NCBI GenBank assembly: GCA_018223105.1
Contig: JAAEYY010000004.1
Coordinates: 1 to 64,000, forward strand
Reading direction: 5' to 3'
From: a bacterium
Lineage (GTDB): Bacteria > Bacteroidota > Bacteroidia > NS11-12g > UBA9320
Length of the DNA stretch: 64,000 nt
Part shown: positions 54,078 to 62,256 of the stretch, one piece after another
Numbering within the stretch: position 1 is the first letter of the stretch
How the letters are laid out: each line of letters begins with the position of its first letter
The notes under the pieces: generated by a model
Seen by the model: the letters and a program-made list of their open reading frames with translations, nothing else
The model's database searches: none
Told to the model about the DNA's origin: nothing
Program-made: the position numbers and the translations under genes

Positions 54078-54719
54078 ATGACCGCAAGTGAAATTACAAA
54101 AGCTATGGAATCGCTCTCAAAGAGGCGACCTATTTTCCATTCAGAAGCCGATTTTCAATTTGAACTGGCTTGGGAGTTAAAATCTATTAATCCGGAGCTT
54201 GAACTTCGAATGGAAAAGCCGTATGATATAAATGAAAGCGAAAGATGGTACTTGGATATCCTGATCATGGATGGCCAGAGTCGAATTGGCATTGAGCTGA
54301 AATACAAAACCCGGGTAATTCCACAAGCTCAACTTTCTTCTTTAGGCAATCTAGAATCATTTCGACTTACCAACCATGCTGCTACCAGCCTTGGACGGTA
54401 TGATTTTCTGAAGGACATTGAACGCATTGAATATTTAATTGAGAATGAAGAACTGGATTCTGGATTTTGCATATTTCTTTCAAACGACAGGTCTTACTGG
54501 ACAGGAAACCCCAAACACAGCACATTGGGACCCAACTTCTACATTAATCCAGGAATGACCAAGTCAGGAAAAATAGATTGGGTAAAGCCCAAAGAAAGTA
54601 GTGTTGGTAAAGGTAGAATGAAACCGATAATGCTATCGGGTCATTACTGTATGCAATGGTTCAACTATGAGGAACTGCAGCCGATATTCAGTTATAATTT
54701 GGTTGAAATAACTAAGTAA
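54078..54719 (+). CDS. PD-(D/E)XK-like nuclease protein (second)
   Basis: 213 residues. The core residues are Glu23 (HSEADFQFELAWEL), Asp60 (WYLDILIM) and Glu73-x-Lys75 (GIELKYKTR), again the PD-(D/E)XK arrangement. It has the same gene order and spacing logic as the preceding nuclease. It closes the operon that starts with DUF2779 at 51334. No sequence specificity can be read. Confidence 0.65.
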   Translation: MTASEITKAMESLSKRRPIFHSEADFQFELAWELKSINPELELRMEKPYDINESERWYLDILIMDGQSRIGIELKYKTRVIPQAQLSSLGNLESFRLTNHAATSLGRYDFLKDIERIEYLIENEELDSGFCIFLSNDRSYWTGNPKHSTLGPNFYINPGMTKSGKIDWVKPKESSVGKGRMKPIMLSGHYCMQWFNYEELQPIFSYNLVEITK

Positions 54720-54776
54720 AGTTTGTTCGATTTCATCCAGTAGTTCATCTTTACTGTAATTATATTTATGAATATT

Positions 54777-54809
54777 TTTGGAAATTTCGGAGTCGAGCTA
54801 TTATATTTG
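54777..54809 (+). promoter_or_regulatory. Promoter of the type I RM / Argonaute operon
   Basis: TTTG (54777-54780), 21 bases, then TATATTTG (54802-54809), both exact consensus elements, and an ATG at 54827 (17-base leader). All genes from 54827 to at least 61870 run in the same direction with gaps under 13 bases, so this promoter probably drives the whole operon, including the Argonaute. Confidence 0.65.
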
Positions 54810-54826
54810 TGCAGTAAAGATAAACT

Positions 54827-55789
54827 ATGCACAAAAATAACTTGCACTCCATCGCCAAAATCGATTCCGGAAAATCCTTTCGGTCTAAGCCGGAATTCGT
54901 TTACGGTTATGGTGTGGGTCTTGTTCAAATGAAAGACGTTTCACCATCAGGAGTTTCCAGCAATTTAATGAAAATTGACCACAACGAAGCGAACCCCGAG
55001 CAGTTACTGCAGGATGGGGACATCCTGTTTGTTGCCAAAGGGAATAACAACTACGCAGTTACCTTTCGGTCTTCGGATCCTGCCCCTGCCATTGCGGCTT
55101 CATTCTTCTTTGTGATTCGTCCAGATAAGAATCAGGTTCATCCTGAATATCTCACATGGTACATAAACTCATCCCCGGCACAACAATATTTTGATCAGCA
55201 CAGGATGGGTGCTACTGTTGGAAATATTCGAAAACGGGTATTGGAAGAACTTGAAATTCCACTCCCGGATCTGCAACAGCAGAGTAGGATAGAAACTATT
55301 TATGGTTTGTGGGAGCTTGAAAAGAAGAACACTTTAAGTCTCCTGAAAGCAAAAGAGACCCTTTACAAAAACCTTTTAAAAGAACTATCTATGAGCAGAA
55401 CAGTGGAACGACAAACAGACAATGAATACATGAACTGGTGTGACATCTGGGTTCACAGCAAAATGTACCCTGCAGAAATCGAATTGATTGAAAATATAGT
55501 TAGCGATGAAGGATTGACTACTAACAAGATCTATTGCACATTTTTTCACATTGAAACTACTACACGAACTTACAAGAAAGATGATGGAAGCGTATTGCAC
55601 AAGCCAGAACTCAGTGGCTGGCAATACATTGAGTTAAAAAATGTCAGACATTGGAATAACCCCAAAATTCCACAGAAGGAGAAGGCAGAAAAGTATCTAA
55701 AACGTATAGATCATGAAATGGTTAAACGAATTACCCTTTATGACAATGCGACCAAAAACATAATGTTTCAAAAAGAGAACGTACTATGA
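54827..55789 (+). CDS. Single-TRD specificity-like subunit with extra C-terminal domain
   Basis: 320 residues. Residues 1-190 look like one half of an HsdS subunit: one target-recognition domain (LLQDGDILFVAKGNN through GNIRKRVLEELEIPLPDLQQQSRI), then a helical spacer LKAKETLYKNLLKEL. A normal HsdS has two such halves. The remaining 130 residues (from about SMSRTVERQTDNEYMNW) have no match I recognise. It overlaps hsdM by four bases (ATGA). It may set or alter recognition by dimerising, or act as an accessory subunit. Confidence 0.65.
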   Translation: MHKNNLHSIAKIDSGKSFRSKPEFVYGYGVGLVQMKDVSPSGVSSNLMKIDHNEANPEQLLQDGDILFVAKGNNNYAVTFRSSDPAPAIAASFFFVIRPDKNQVHPEYLTWYINSSPAQQYFDQHRMGATVGNIRKRVLEELEIPLPDLQQQSRIETIYGLWELEKKNTLSLLKAKETLYKNLLKELSMSRTVERQTDNEYMNWCDIWVHSKMYPAEIELIENIVSDEGLTTNKIYCTFFHIETTTRTYKKDDGSVLHKPELSGWQYIELKNVRHWNNPKIPQKEKAEKYLKRIDHEMVKRITLYDNATKNIMFQKENVL

Positions 55790-57330
55790 CAAGCGCTAAA
55801 GCAAAACCAACACAAGACGAAATAAACGCGGCCCTCTGGGCAGCCTGTGACAGCTTCCGTGGATCCATCGATTCACAGGGATATAAAGACTATATCCTGG
55901 CATTTCTCTTCTTTAAATACCTGAGCGATAAGTACAGGGACAAGTATGAGGAGTTCAAAGACCAGTACGGTGATGATGAGGAGATTATCAAACGAAAAAT
56001 GAGCCGCGAGCCTTTTGTGCTACAGGACGACTGCACTTTTGAGTATGTTGTACTAAACAAGAATCATGATAACCTGGGCCAGTTCCTGAATAAGATCTTT
56101 GAGAAAATAGAGGACGATAACAAGAAGAAGCTGGAAGGGGTGTTTGGCGACCTCGATTTCAACTCCAGTTCTAAGTTGGGAGATACCAAAGACCGGAACC
56201 GAAGATTGAAAAACCTCATTGAGGATTTCGACAAACCAAAGCTAGATTTTCGCCCATCGGTGATAGGTACCGAGGACATTATAGGTAATGCCTATATGTA
56301 CCTTATTGAACGTTTTGCCGAAGGTGCCGGGAAGAAAGGCGGAGAATTTTTTACACCACATGAGGTATCTGTTCTGCTAGCTAAACTGATGGCACCGGAA
56401 GCAGGTGCACGGATCTATGATCCTACCTGTGGTTCCGGTTCATTATTGATTACCGTTGCAGAAGAGGTGCCATTCAAAGCCGGAACCCACATCCGCAACT
56501 GTTCCCTTTATGGACAGGAAAGCAATGGTGGTACCTGGTCTCTGGCCAAAATGAACATGTTTTTGCACGAGATGGATGCAGCCCAGATTGAATGGGGTGA
56601 TACCATCAATAACCCAAAGCTGATTGAAGGCGACCACCTGATGAAGTTTGATGTAGTGGTGGCTAATCCACCTTTTTCTCTTGCCAAATGGGGAGCTGAA
56701 CATGCGGCAGACGACATCCACAAACGTTTTATGCGCGGTGTGCCTCCCAAAACCAAGGGCGACTATGCATTTATCCTGCACATGATAGATTCTGCCGTAG
56801 AAGGTAGTGGTAAAGTGGGTGTGGTGGTACCACACGGCGTTTTGTTCCGCGGAAGTTCAGAAAAAACTATCCGGGAAGCACTGATCAGAGAAAACTTGTT
56901 GGAGGCAGTCATTGGTCTGCCTGCCAACCTGTTCTTTGGCACCGGGATTCCGGCAGCCATCCTTGTTTTCAACAAAGGAAAGAAGCATAAGGATGTGCTT
57001 TTCATTGACGCCAGCAAGGAGTTTCAAAGTGGAAAGAAACAGAATAAGATGCGGGAAGGGGATATCAAGAAGATTGTAGACACGTACAAAGATTTCATAG
57101 CCATGGCAGCCAATTGGGAAGATGTAGCAAAGTTTGCACACAAAGCAAGCTATGAGGAAATTGAAAGCAATGGCTTTAACCTGAATATACCGCGATATGT
57201 GGACACCTTTGAGGCAGAAGAGGAAGTGGATCTGAATGCAGTGAAGGAAGAGATTGAGACACTAGAGAATAACCTTTCCAAAGTAAAGGCTGAGATCAAG
57301 AATTATTTACAGGAATTGGGGTTGAACTAA
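55786..57330 (+). CDS. hsdM: Type I restriction-modification methyltransferase subunit M
   Basis: 514 residues. The N-terminal HsdM_N helical domain (about residues 8-150; AACDSFRGSIDSQGYKDYIL) precedes the N6-adenine methyltransferase domain. Motifs are FFTPHEVSVLLAKLM, the SAM site DPTCGSGSLLI, and catalytic NPPF in VVANPPFSLAKWG. The enzyme methylates adenine within the site chosen by HsdS. Its start overlaps the single-TRD protein and its stop shares a base with hsdS, so translation is coupled. Confidence 0.95.
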   Translation: MTSAKAKPTQDEINAALWAACDSFRGSIDSQGYKDYILAFLFFKYLSDKYRDKYEEFKDQYGDDEEIIKRKMSREPFVLQDDCTFEYVVLNKNHDNLGQFLNKIFEKIEDDNKKKLEGVFGDLDFNSSSKLGDTKDRNRRLKNLIEDFDKPKLDFRPSVIGTEDIIGNAYMYLIERFAEGAGKKGGEFFTPHEVSVLLAKLMAPEAGARIYDPTCGSGSLLITVAEEVPFKAGTHIRNCSLYGQESNGGTWSLAKMNMFLHEMDAAQIEWGDTINNPKLIEGDHLMKFDVVVANPPFSLAKWGAEHAADDIHKRFMRGVPPKTKGDYAFILHMIDSAVEGSGKVGVVVPHGVLFRGSSEKTIREALIRENLLEAVIGLPANLFFGTGIPAAILVFNKGKKHKDVLFIDASKEFQSGKKQNKMREGDIKKIVDTYKDFIAMAANWEDVAKFAHKASYEEIESNGFNLNIPRYVDTFEAEEEVDLNAVKEEIETLENNLSKVKAEIKNYLQELGLN

Positions 57331-58589
57331 TGAGCAGGCTGAACAAAATAGTCCCTGATGGATGGACCTCAAAGAGGTTTAGTGAAGTTTTTGAGTTCCT
57401 TTCAACAGCAACATTCTCTCGGGATGAACTTTCTATTGAAAGCCGAGGGATTGGGGTGCACAATGTTCATTATGGAGACATTCATTCCTCATTTTCTTTT
57501 CCAATTCTGGATTGTAATAAAGAGCAACTTCCAGAAATTATAAAGCAAGAAGTAGATCAGACTAAATTACAATATCTACAGGATGGAGACCTGATAATAG
57601 CAGATGCAAGTGAAGACTATGAAGGTGTTGGATCTTCCGTTGAAATTGAGAATGTAAATGGTAAGAAAATTACGGCAGGCCTACACACCTTTGCTGTCAG
57701 GGATAAATCCCGCATTACAGCTCCGGGATATAGGAGCTATTTGTTCAAGCATCCATGGGTAAGCAATGAACTCAAGAAGATTGCAACGGGATCGAAGGTT
57801 TTTGGTATTTCCAAGACCAACCTGGCAAATCTGGAAATAGTATTACCTACCCTTCCTGAGCAACAAAAGATCGCCCGGATACTCCGCACCTGGGATAAAC
57901 TCATAGAACAACAAACCAAACTCATTGCCGCCAAAGAGCGGTTTAAGAAGGGTCTGATGCAGAAGTTGCTGAGTGGTGAGTTGAGGTTTCCGGGGTTTGA
58001 GGGGGAGTGGGAGGAAGTCCAAATTAGAAAGATTGGATATGAGAAGCCTGCAGTCATAGAACCTGGAGATTCCCTTTATAACTACTATAGCATACCAGCG
58101 TGGGAGGAAGGAAAGCCTTTAGTTGTTAACGGTGAAAAGATAAAAAGTTCCAAAATTGTTGTCGGTCCAGATACAATCCTGTTCGGCAAACTCAATCCTA
58201 GGGTTTGGAAAGTGTGGAAAGTTGAAGTTAGAGATAATGGTTATGTTAATGTTGCCTCAACAGAATTTTTGCCTATTACTCCAGATAAATCAAGCTTTGA
58301 TGTAGAGTTTGTTTTTCATCTTCTCAATAGCCATGTCATTAAGAATGAGGTCAATCGAATTATTGGTGGAAGTACAGGATCGCATCAAAGAGTTAACCCT
58401 CAGGATTTTTATCAGATCCGAGTTCTCATTCCAACGTTGGACGAACAGAAAAAGATTGCAAGATTATTTACAAAAATTGATCAGGAATTAGACTCCCTTA
58501 ACAATGAATTAGGATTTTTCATGAACCAAAAGGAGGGTCTAATGCAGCAATTGTTAACAGGTAAATTAAGAGTGCGGTCAACCAATTAA
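57330..58589 (+). CDS. hsdS: Type I restriction-modification specificity subunit S
   Basis: 419 residues, normal length. Two target-recognition domains (about residues 5-180 and 225-375) alternate with helical repeats: LPTLPEQQKIARILRTWDKL after the first and IPTLDEQKKIARLFTKIDQE after the second. The paired helices set the spacing between the two half-sites. It follows hsdM directly and is followed 12 bases later by the Argonaute gene. Confidence 0.93.
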   Translation: MSRLNKIVPDGWTSKRFSEVFEFLSTATFSRDELSIESRGIGVHNVHYGDIHSSFSFPILDCNKEQLPEIIKQEVDQTKLQYLQDGDLIIADASEDYEGVGSSVEIENVNGKKITAGLHTFAVRDKSRITAPGYRSYLFKHPWVSNELKKIATGSKVFGISKTNLANLEIVLPTLPEQQKIARILRTWDKLIEQQTKLIAAKERFKKGLMQKLLSGELRFPGFEGEWEEVQIRKIGYEKPAVIEPGDSLYNYYSIPAWEEGKPLVVNGEKIKSSKIVVGPDTILFGKLNPRVWKVWKVEVRDNGYVNVASTEFLPITPDKSSFDVEFVFHLLNSHVIKNEVNRIIGGSTGSHQRVNPQDFYQIRVLIPTLDEQKKIARLFTKIDQELDSLNNELGFFMNQKEGLMQQLLTGKLRVRSTN

Positions 58590-58601
58590 AAAGAACTCTA
58601 A

Positions 58602-60896
58602 ATGGAAACAAACATTTACCCAATAGAGATAGAATTTGAAGAGTACCAAATAAGTCGTCTTCAATATTCAGAAGAAAAGCTCAAAGAGCTCAGAGAACAA
58701 CACAACAATACACATTCATTTTTTAGAAATGGTGATTATATCTATATCTCTAATATGGATGGTGATGATTCTGTTCGATTAGGCGAAACATTCACTGCTT
58801 CTACTTATAGTGATGACAAAATTACAGCTTCCCTCATCAAACATATTTTTTTCAGAACATTTAAAGAAAGGTTTAGTCATATTGTCCCGGTTAGCTTTTA
58901 CCCATTCAGAATTTATTCAACACGAGAAAGCGACGATTTAGTAAGAGCATTATTACCTGACCATCTTAAAGATGTAATATCCTATAAGAAACTTATTGAG
59001 ATACAGCTTCGATTGTTAGAAAAAGACGGACAACCGTACTTCGGATTGGTGATACGAACCAACAGGAAATGGCTCCTGAACAAGAACTGCAAAGAGCTTA
59101 GACAAGAAGGATTTGATTTAATCGGATGCGAAGTCCTGCACTCTGAACACTTACTAGGACTTGAAGGGATATTGGCTCCGAATGAAGAATTCATAGGTAA
59201 GATTAAATCAGTAACTGGAGGTTTGGCTGTAGTTGCGACAAATTTTGGAGACCAAACTATCCCTTTGATTGAGCTTTCACTTATAAAAACCACAGGAAAT
59301 ATAAAAGCGTACCTCACGTTTGCAACAACTGAACAAGAATGTGATAGGATATTTAGTGAAATTGAGAAAGGGAAAGCTGAATACTTGAACCCAAAAAAAG
59401 AATTCAAAGAAATCGCATCCATAGCAAGAATGTTATCAACCGGCAGGGGTTCTGACAATCAACTTCTGCACTTAAACAAAGATGGGTTTTGTTTTAAAAT
59501 TAGTACAACACCTCTTTCTTCACAGCAGAGTTCATTTGAGTTGAAGACTCCCACTTTTGTCTTTGATCCAGCCGCAAATAGAACAGAAGCCATTTATCCT
59601 GATAGGGGACTAAGCAATTTTGGACCTTATGATAGTTTAAATTTTGACACTAAAAGCCCAAATGTTTTAGCCATCTGCGCAAAAGATAACCGTGGAAGTT
59701 TCTCGACTTTCATGGCTAATTTGGTAGATGGATTACCCAACTCAAAGTATTTTAAAAAGGGATTGAAAAAGAAATATGATCTTAACGATATTCATTTAGA
59801 AATTCGAGAGGTTAACAGCACAACCTACGAAGAGTACAACAGCATTGTTAGTGACATAGATCGAAAGCCTGATATGGCGATCATCGAAATACCAGGTAAT
59901 TTCAAGAAGCTACCTGATAACCAAAATCCATATTATAGACTCAAAGCACAACTTCTTACCTTGGAAATACCGGTCCAATTTGTTCTACAAGAAAAGGTAA
60001 GAAATCACGATGAGTACCTCTTGAATTCAATTGCTCTTCAGATTTATGCCAAGCTCGGTGGTACGCCATGGGTACTAACATCAAGCCAATCAGTAGATCG
60101 TGAGATTATTATTGGTATCGGTCATAGCGTAATTCGATCAAACGCATTCAGTGGTAATGAACAAAGCCGGGTGGTGGGTATCTCAACATTCTTTTCCAGC
60201 GATGGACAATACCTGCTATCAAATAAAGCGAAAGAAGTACCATATGAAGAATACTTTGAGGAGCTATTGACAAACCTAAAAGATTCTTTTGCGCGCCTTC
60301 AAGAAGTACAAGGATGGAAAGATGGTGATACGATCCGACTTATCTTCCACATATTCAAACCAATTAAGAATGTTGAGTTTGATGTTGTAAGTGAACTTAT
60401 ACGTCAGTACTCCCAATATAGAATTCAGTTTGCATTTGTAACAATAAGCAAGAAGCATCCTTACATGCTGTTTGATTCATCTCAAACCGGTACTCAAGGA
60501 TACCGTAGACATATCAAGGGGCAATTTGTTCCTCAAAGGAAAAGTAACCTTATCTTGGATTCTTCAACCTGTCTTGTTCAAATGTTAGGTCCTCAACAAA
60601 TTAAAACTAATAGACATGGAGCCAGTGCCCCAATACTAATCAGGATTCGATTACCACAGGGAAATTACAATGCAGAATCGATAGAAGAACTGCTGTTTAC
60701 CGACATCCAATACATTACCCAACAGATCTATTCATTTTCGTATTTGTCTTGGCGAGGATTTCTACCAGGAGAGACTCCGGCAACAATGCTGTACTCGGAC
60801 CTCATTTCACAACTCCTTGGGAAACTAAGAAAAATTGAAGGCTGGCAAGCCAATGTGTTGAATTTTAACTTAAAAAGAAAGAAATGGTTTCTTTAA
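58602..60896 (+). CDS. Prokaryotic Argonaute, probably catalytically inactive
   Basis: 764 residues. RGLSNFGPYD (residues 335-344) marks the start of the L2-MID region, and NSIALQIYAKLGGTPW (residues 475-490) is a hallmark of the MID-PIWI junction. Candidate 5'-end-binding residues Tyr444, Lys448, Gln459 and Lys484 are kept. Of the PIWI DEDX tetrad, the first Asp is Gly at IIIGIGHS (about residue 506), and the strand that normally supplies the third Asp reads FHIFKPIKN (583 onward), so slicing is unlikely. Residues 1-330 are weakly conserved; PAZ is not clear. It likely binds a guide and senses invading nucleic acid. The membrane gene downstream overlaps it by 13 bases. Confidence 0.82.
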   Translation: METNIYPIEIEFEEYQISRLQYSEEKLKELREQHNNTHSFFRNGDYIYISNMDGDDSVRLGETFTASTYSDDKITASLIKHIFFRTFKERFSHIVPVSFYPFRIYSTRESDDLVRALLPDHLKDVISYKKLIEIQLRLLEKDGQPYFGLVIRTNRKWLLNKNCKELRQEGFDLIGCEVLHSEHLLGLEGILAPNEEFIGKIKSVTGGLAVVATNFGDQTIPLIELSLIKTTGNIKAYLTFATTEQECDRIFSEIEKGKAEYLNPKKEFKEIASIARMLSTGRGSDNQLLHLNKDGFCFKISTTPLSSQQSSFELKTPTFVFDPAANRTEAIYPDRGLSNFGPYDSLNFDTKSPNVLAICAKDNRGSFSTFMANLVDGLPNSKYFKKGLKKKYDLNDIHLEIREVNSTTYEEYNSIVSDIDRKPDMAIIEIPGNFKKLPDNQNPYYRLKAQLLTLEIPVQFVLQEKVRNHDEYLLNSIALQIYAKLGGTPWVLTSSQSVDREIIIGIGHSVIRSNAFSGNEQSRVVGISTFFSSDGQYLLSNKAKEVPYEEYFEELLTNLKDSFARLQEVQGWKDGDTIRLIFHIFKPIKNVEFDVVSELIRQYSQYRIQFAFVTISKKHPYMLFDSSQTGTQGYRRHIKGQFVPQRKSNLILDSSTCLVQMLGPQQIKTNRHGASAPILIRIRLPQGNYNAESIEELLFTDIQYITQQIYSFSYLSWRGFLPGETPATMLYSDLISQLLGKLRKIEGWQANVLNFNLKRKKWFL

Positions 60897-61768
60897 TCGA
60901 TCACATAGGATACCTCAAAGAGTATGAGGATAAGCCCAAAATCAAATCATTTATCGAACTGATAAATGGAAGAACAATTGTGGCAACATCTGATCCAACT
61001 AATGAAATGGATAAGATTTATTCTAAAATGATAATAGCTCTTTCTTCGAACTCAAAAAAAGATTTCATATCAGCATATGAGGATTTTACAAGAAGAAAGC
61101 CCTCTGAAGAAAGTCCATGGCTTTATAATGATTTTCTTGTTTTTGTGATTCTGATAGGAATCGTGAAGTATTTCTTAAAACGGAATTGGATAGAAGGAGT
61201 ACTTTCATTGCGAAGTAATTCAAACACTGATTTTCAGGCAATTAACCAAACCCTGAAAAATGTATTGTCTGGAAATCTAACTAACACTGATAATTTGCAT
61301 GAAATAGTAATTGTCTATCTGGATATATTGAATCAACCACAGCTTTCTCGAGAATTATTGGACACTACTTATCTGAAGTTATCTAATCAATCAGATCTTT
61401 TAGAAAAACACAATGACTTCTTGGCCGTTATGTCCCTGCGTGCTTATGATGTCATTATTACCACTAAAGACACTCCTGATGCTATTGAAGTAAAGAACCT
61501 GAGAAATTTCAAGGTTGACTTTGAAAAGCGGGTATCGATTATAGGAGATGTCATTTACTTTTCGATTCTTACGACCCTAGTAGTCCTCATATTCATTTTC
61601 TATACACGGTCACAAGATTTCAAAGATTTTATTAACGACTTAGGAGCTGTTTTCTCCATTATTGGGATTGCATTATTAACAGGGATTCAGCTTGTTAGAA
61701 AATGGATAAAAAGACTTATTAAAGCCCTTTTCGGTTTTAGCAGAAATTTCTCGAGAAAGAAAGACTAA
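60884..61768 (+). CDS. Two-helix membrane protein, probable Argonaute effector
   Basis: 294 residues, no family recognised. Residues 1-215 are mostly helical and soluble; a hydrophobic stretch at 83-98 (FLVFVILIGIVKYF) might be buried or membrane-associated. Two clear membrane helices, about 218-240 and 251-271, lie near the C-terminus, followed by a basic tail (KRLIKALFGFSRNFSRKK). The start lies inside the Argonaute gene, so the proteins are translationally coupled. By analogy to inactive pAgo systems with separate membrane or nuclease effectors, I infer that it damages or depolarises the membrane when the Argonaute senses a target. That role is unproven. Confidence 0.65.
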   Translation: MVSLIDHIGYLKEYEDKPKIKSFIELINGRTIVATSDPTNEMDKIYSKMIIALSSNSKKDFISAYEDFTRRKPSEESPWLYNDFLVFVILIGIVKYFLKRNWIEGVLSLRSNSNTDFQAINQTLKNVLSGNLTNTDNLHEIVIVYLDILNQPQLSRELLDTTYLKLSNQSDLLEKHNDFLAVMSLRAYDVIITTKDTPDAIEVKNLRNFKVDFEKRVSIIGDVIYFSILTTLVVLIFIFYTRSQDFKDFINDLGAVFSIIGIALLTGIQLVRKWIKRLIKALFGFSRNFSRKKD

Positions 61769-61771
61769 ACT

Positions 61772-61870
61772 ATGAACTATACAGAAATGATTGACTCCCA
61801 AACACCAGCCCTCAACCTCCTCCAAATACTGGGCTGGAAAAACATTTCTCTGGAAGTAGTAAAATTTTGA
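61772..61870 (+). pseudogene. hsdR 5' remnant
   Basis: An ATG three bases after the membrane gene opens 32 codons ending in TGA. The product matches the first 27 or so residues of the hsdR gene at 63629 (21 of 27 identical, for example DSQTPALNLLQ against DSQGPALNLLQ), then breaks off. It is a leftover of a type I R subunit whose body is gone. The codons are diverged, so this is not a recent exact duplicate. Confidence 0.8.
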
Positions 61871-62256
61871 AAAATACCCCAACATACACCCAACTCCTCG
61901 GAAACATCAAAGCCGCTGTAGTTTCTGCCCAGCAACAAGCTACCATGGCGGTAAACAGCCGCCTTTTATTTGCCTATTGGCAGGTGGGGAACCTTATCCT
62001 TAGAGAGCAGGCCAAACAAGGGTGGGAAGCTATGGTTATAGATCAATTATCGGCAGACCTTTCTAAGGCATTTCCTGATATGAAAGGCTTGTCAAGGCGG
62101 AACCTTATTTACATGCAAAAGTTCGCCCAGGAATGGGGACATGAACTATTTGTGCAACAGCCTGTTGCACAAAATAAATGCGCTGAAGATGAGGGCAATA
62201 GTATTGTAGCAGGCTGCTTCACAACTTTAGACAGTATAACAATGATGACGATATGA
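61867..62256 (+). pseudogene. Truncated DUF1016 (YhcG-like) nuclease protein
   Basis: 129 residues from a TTG that overlaps the hsdR remnant stop. Residues 1-100 match the DUF1016 N-terminal domain (TMAVNSRLLFAYWQVGN, LSADLSKAFPDMKGLSRRNL, then VQQPVAQ). Normal members have about 350 residues with a C-terminal PD-(D/E)XK nuclease domain, which is missing here. The last 25 residues look unrelated. Its stop overlaps the next ATG. It is probably a broken remnant. Confidence 0.75.

Noticed and set aside
56064-57141. Several antisense open frames inside hsdM
   Set aside because: They lie opposite a strongly conserved methyltransferase gene and match nothing.
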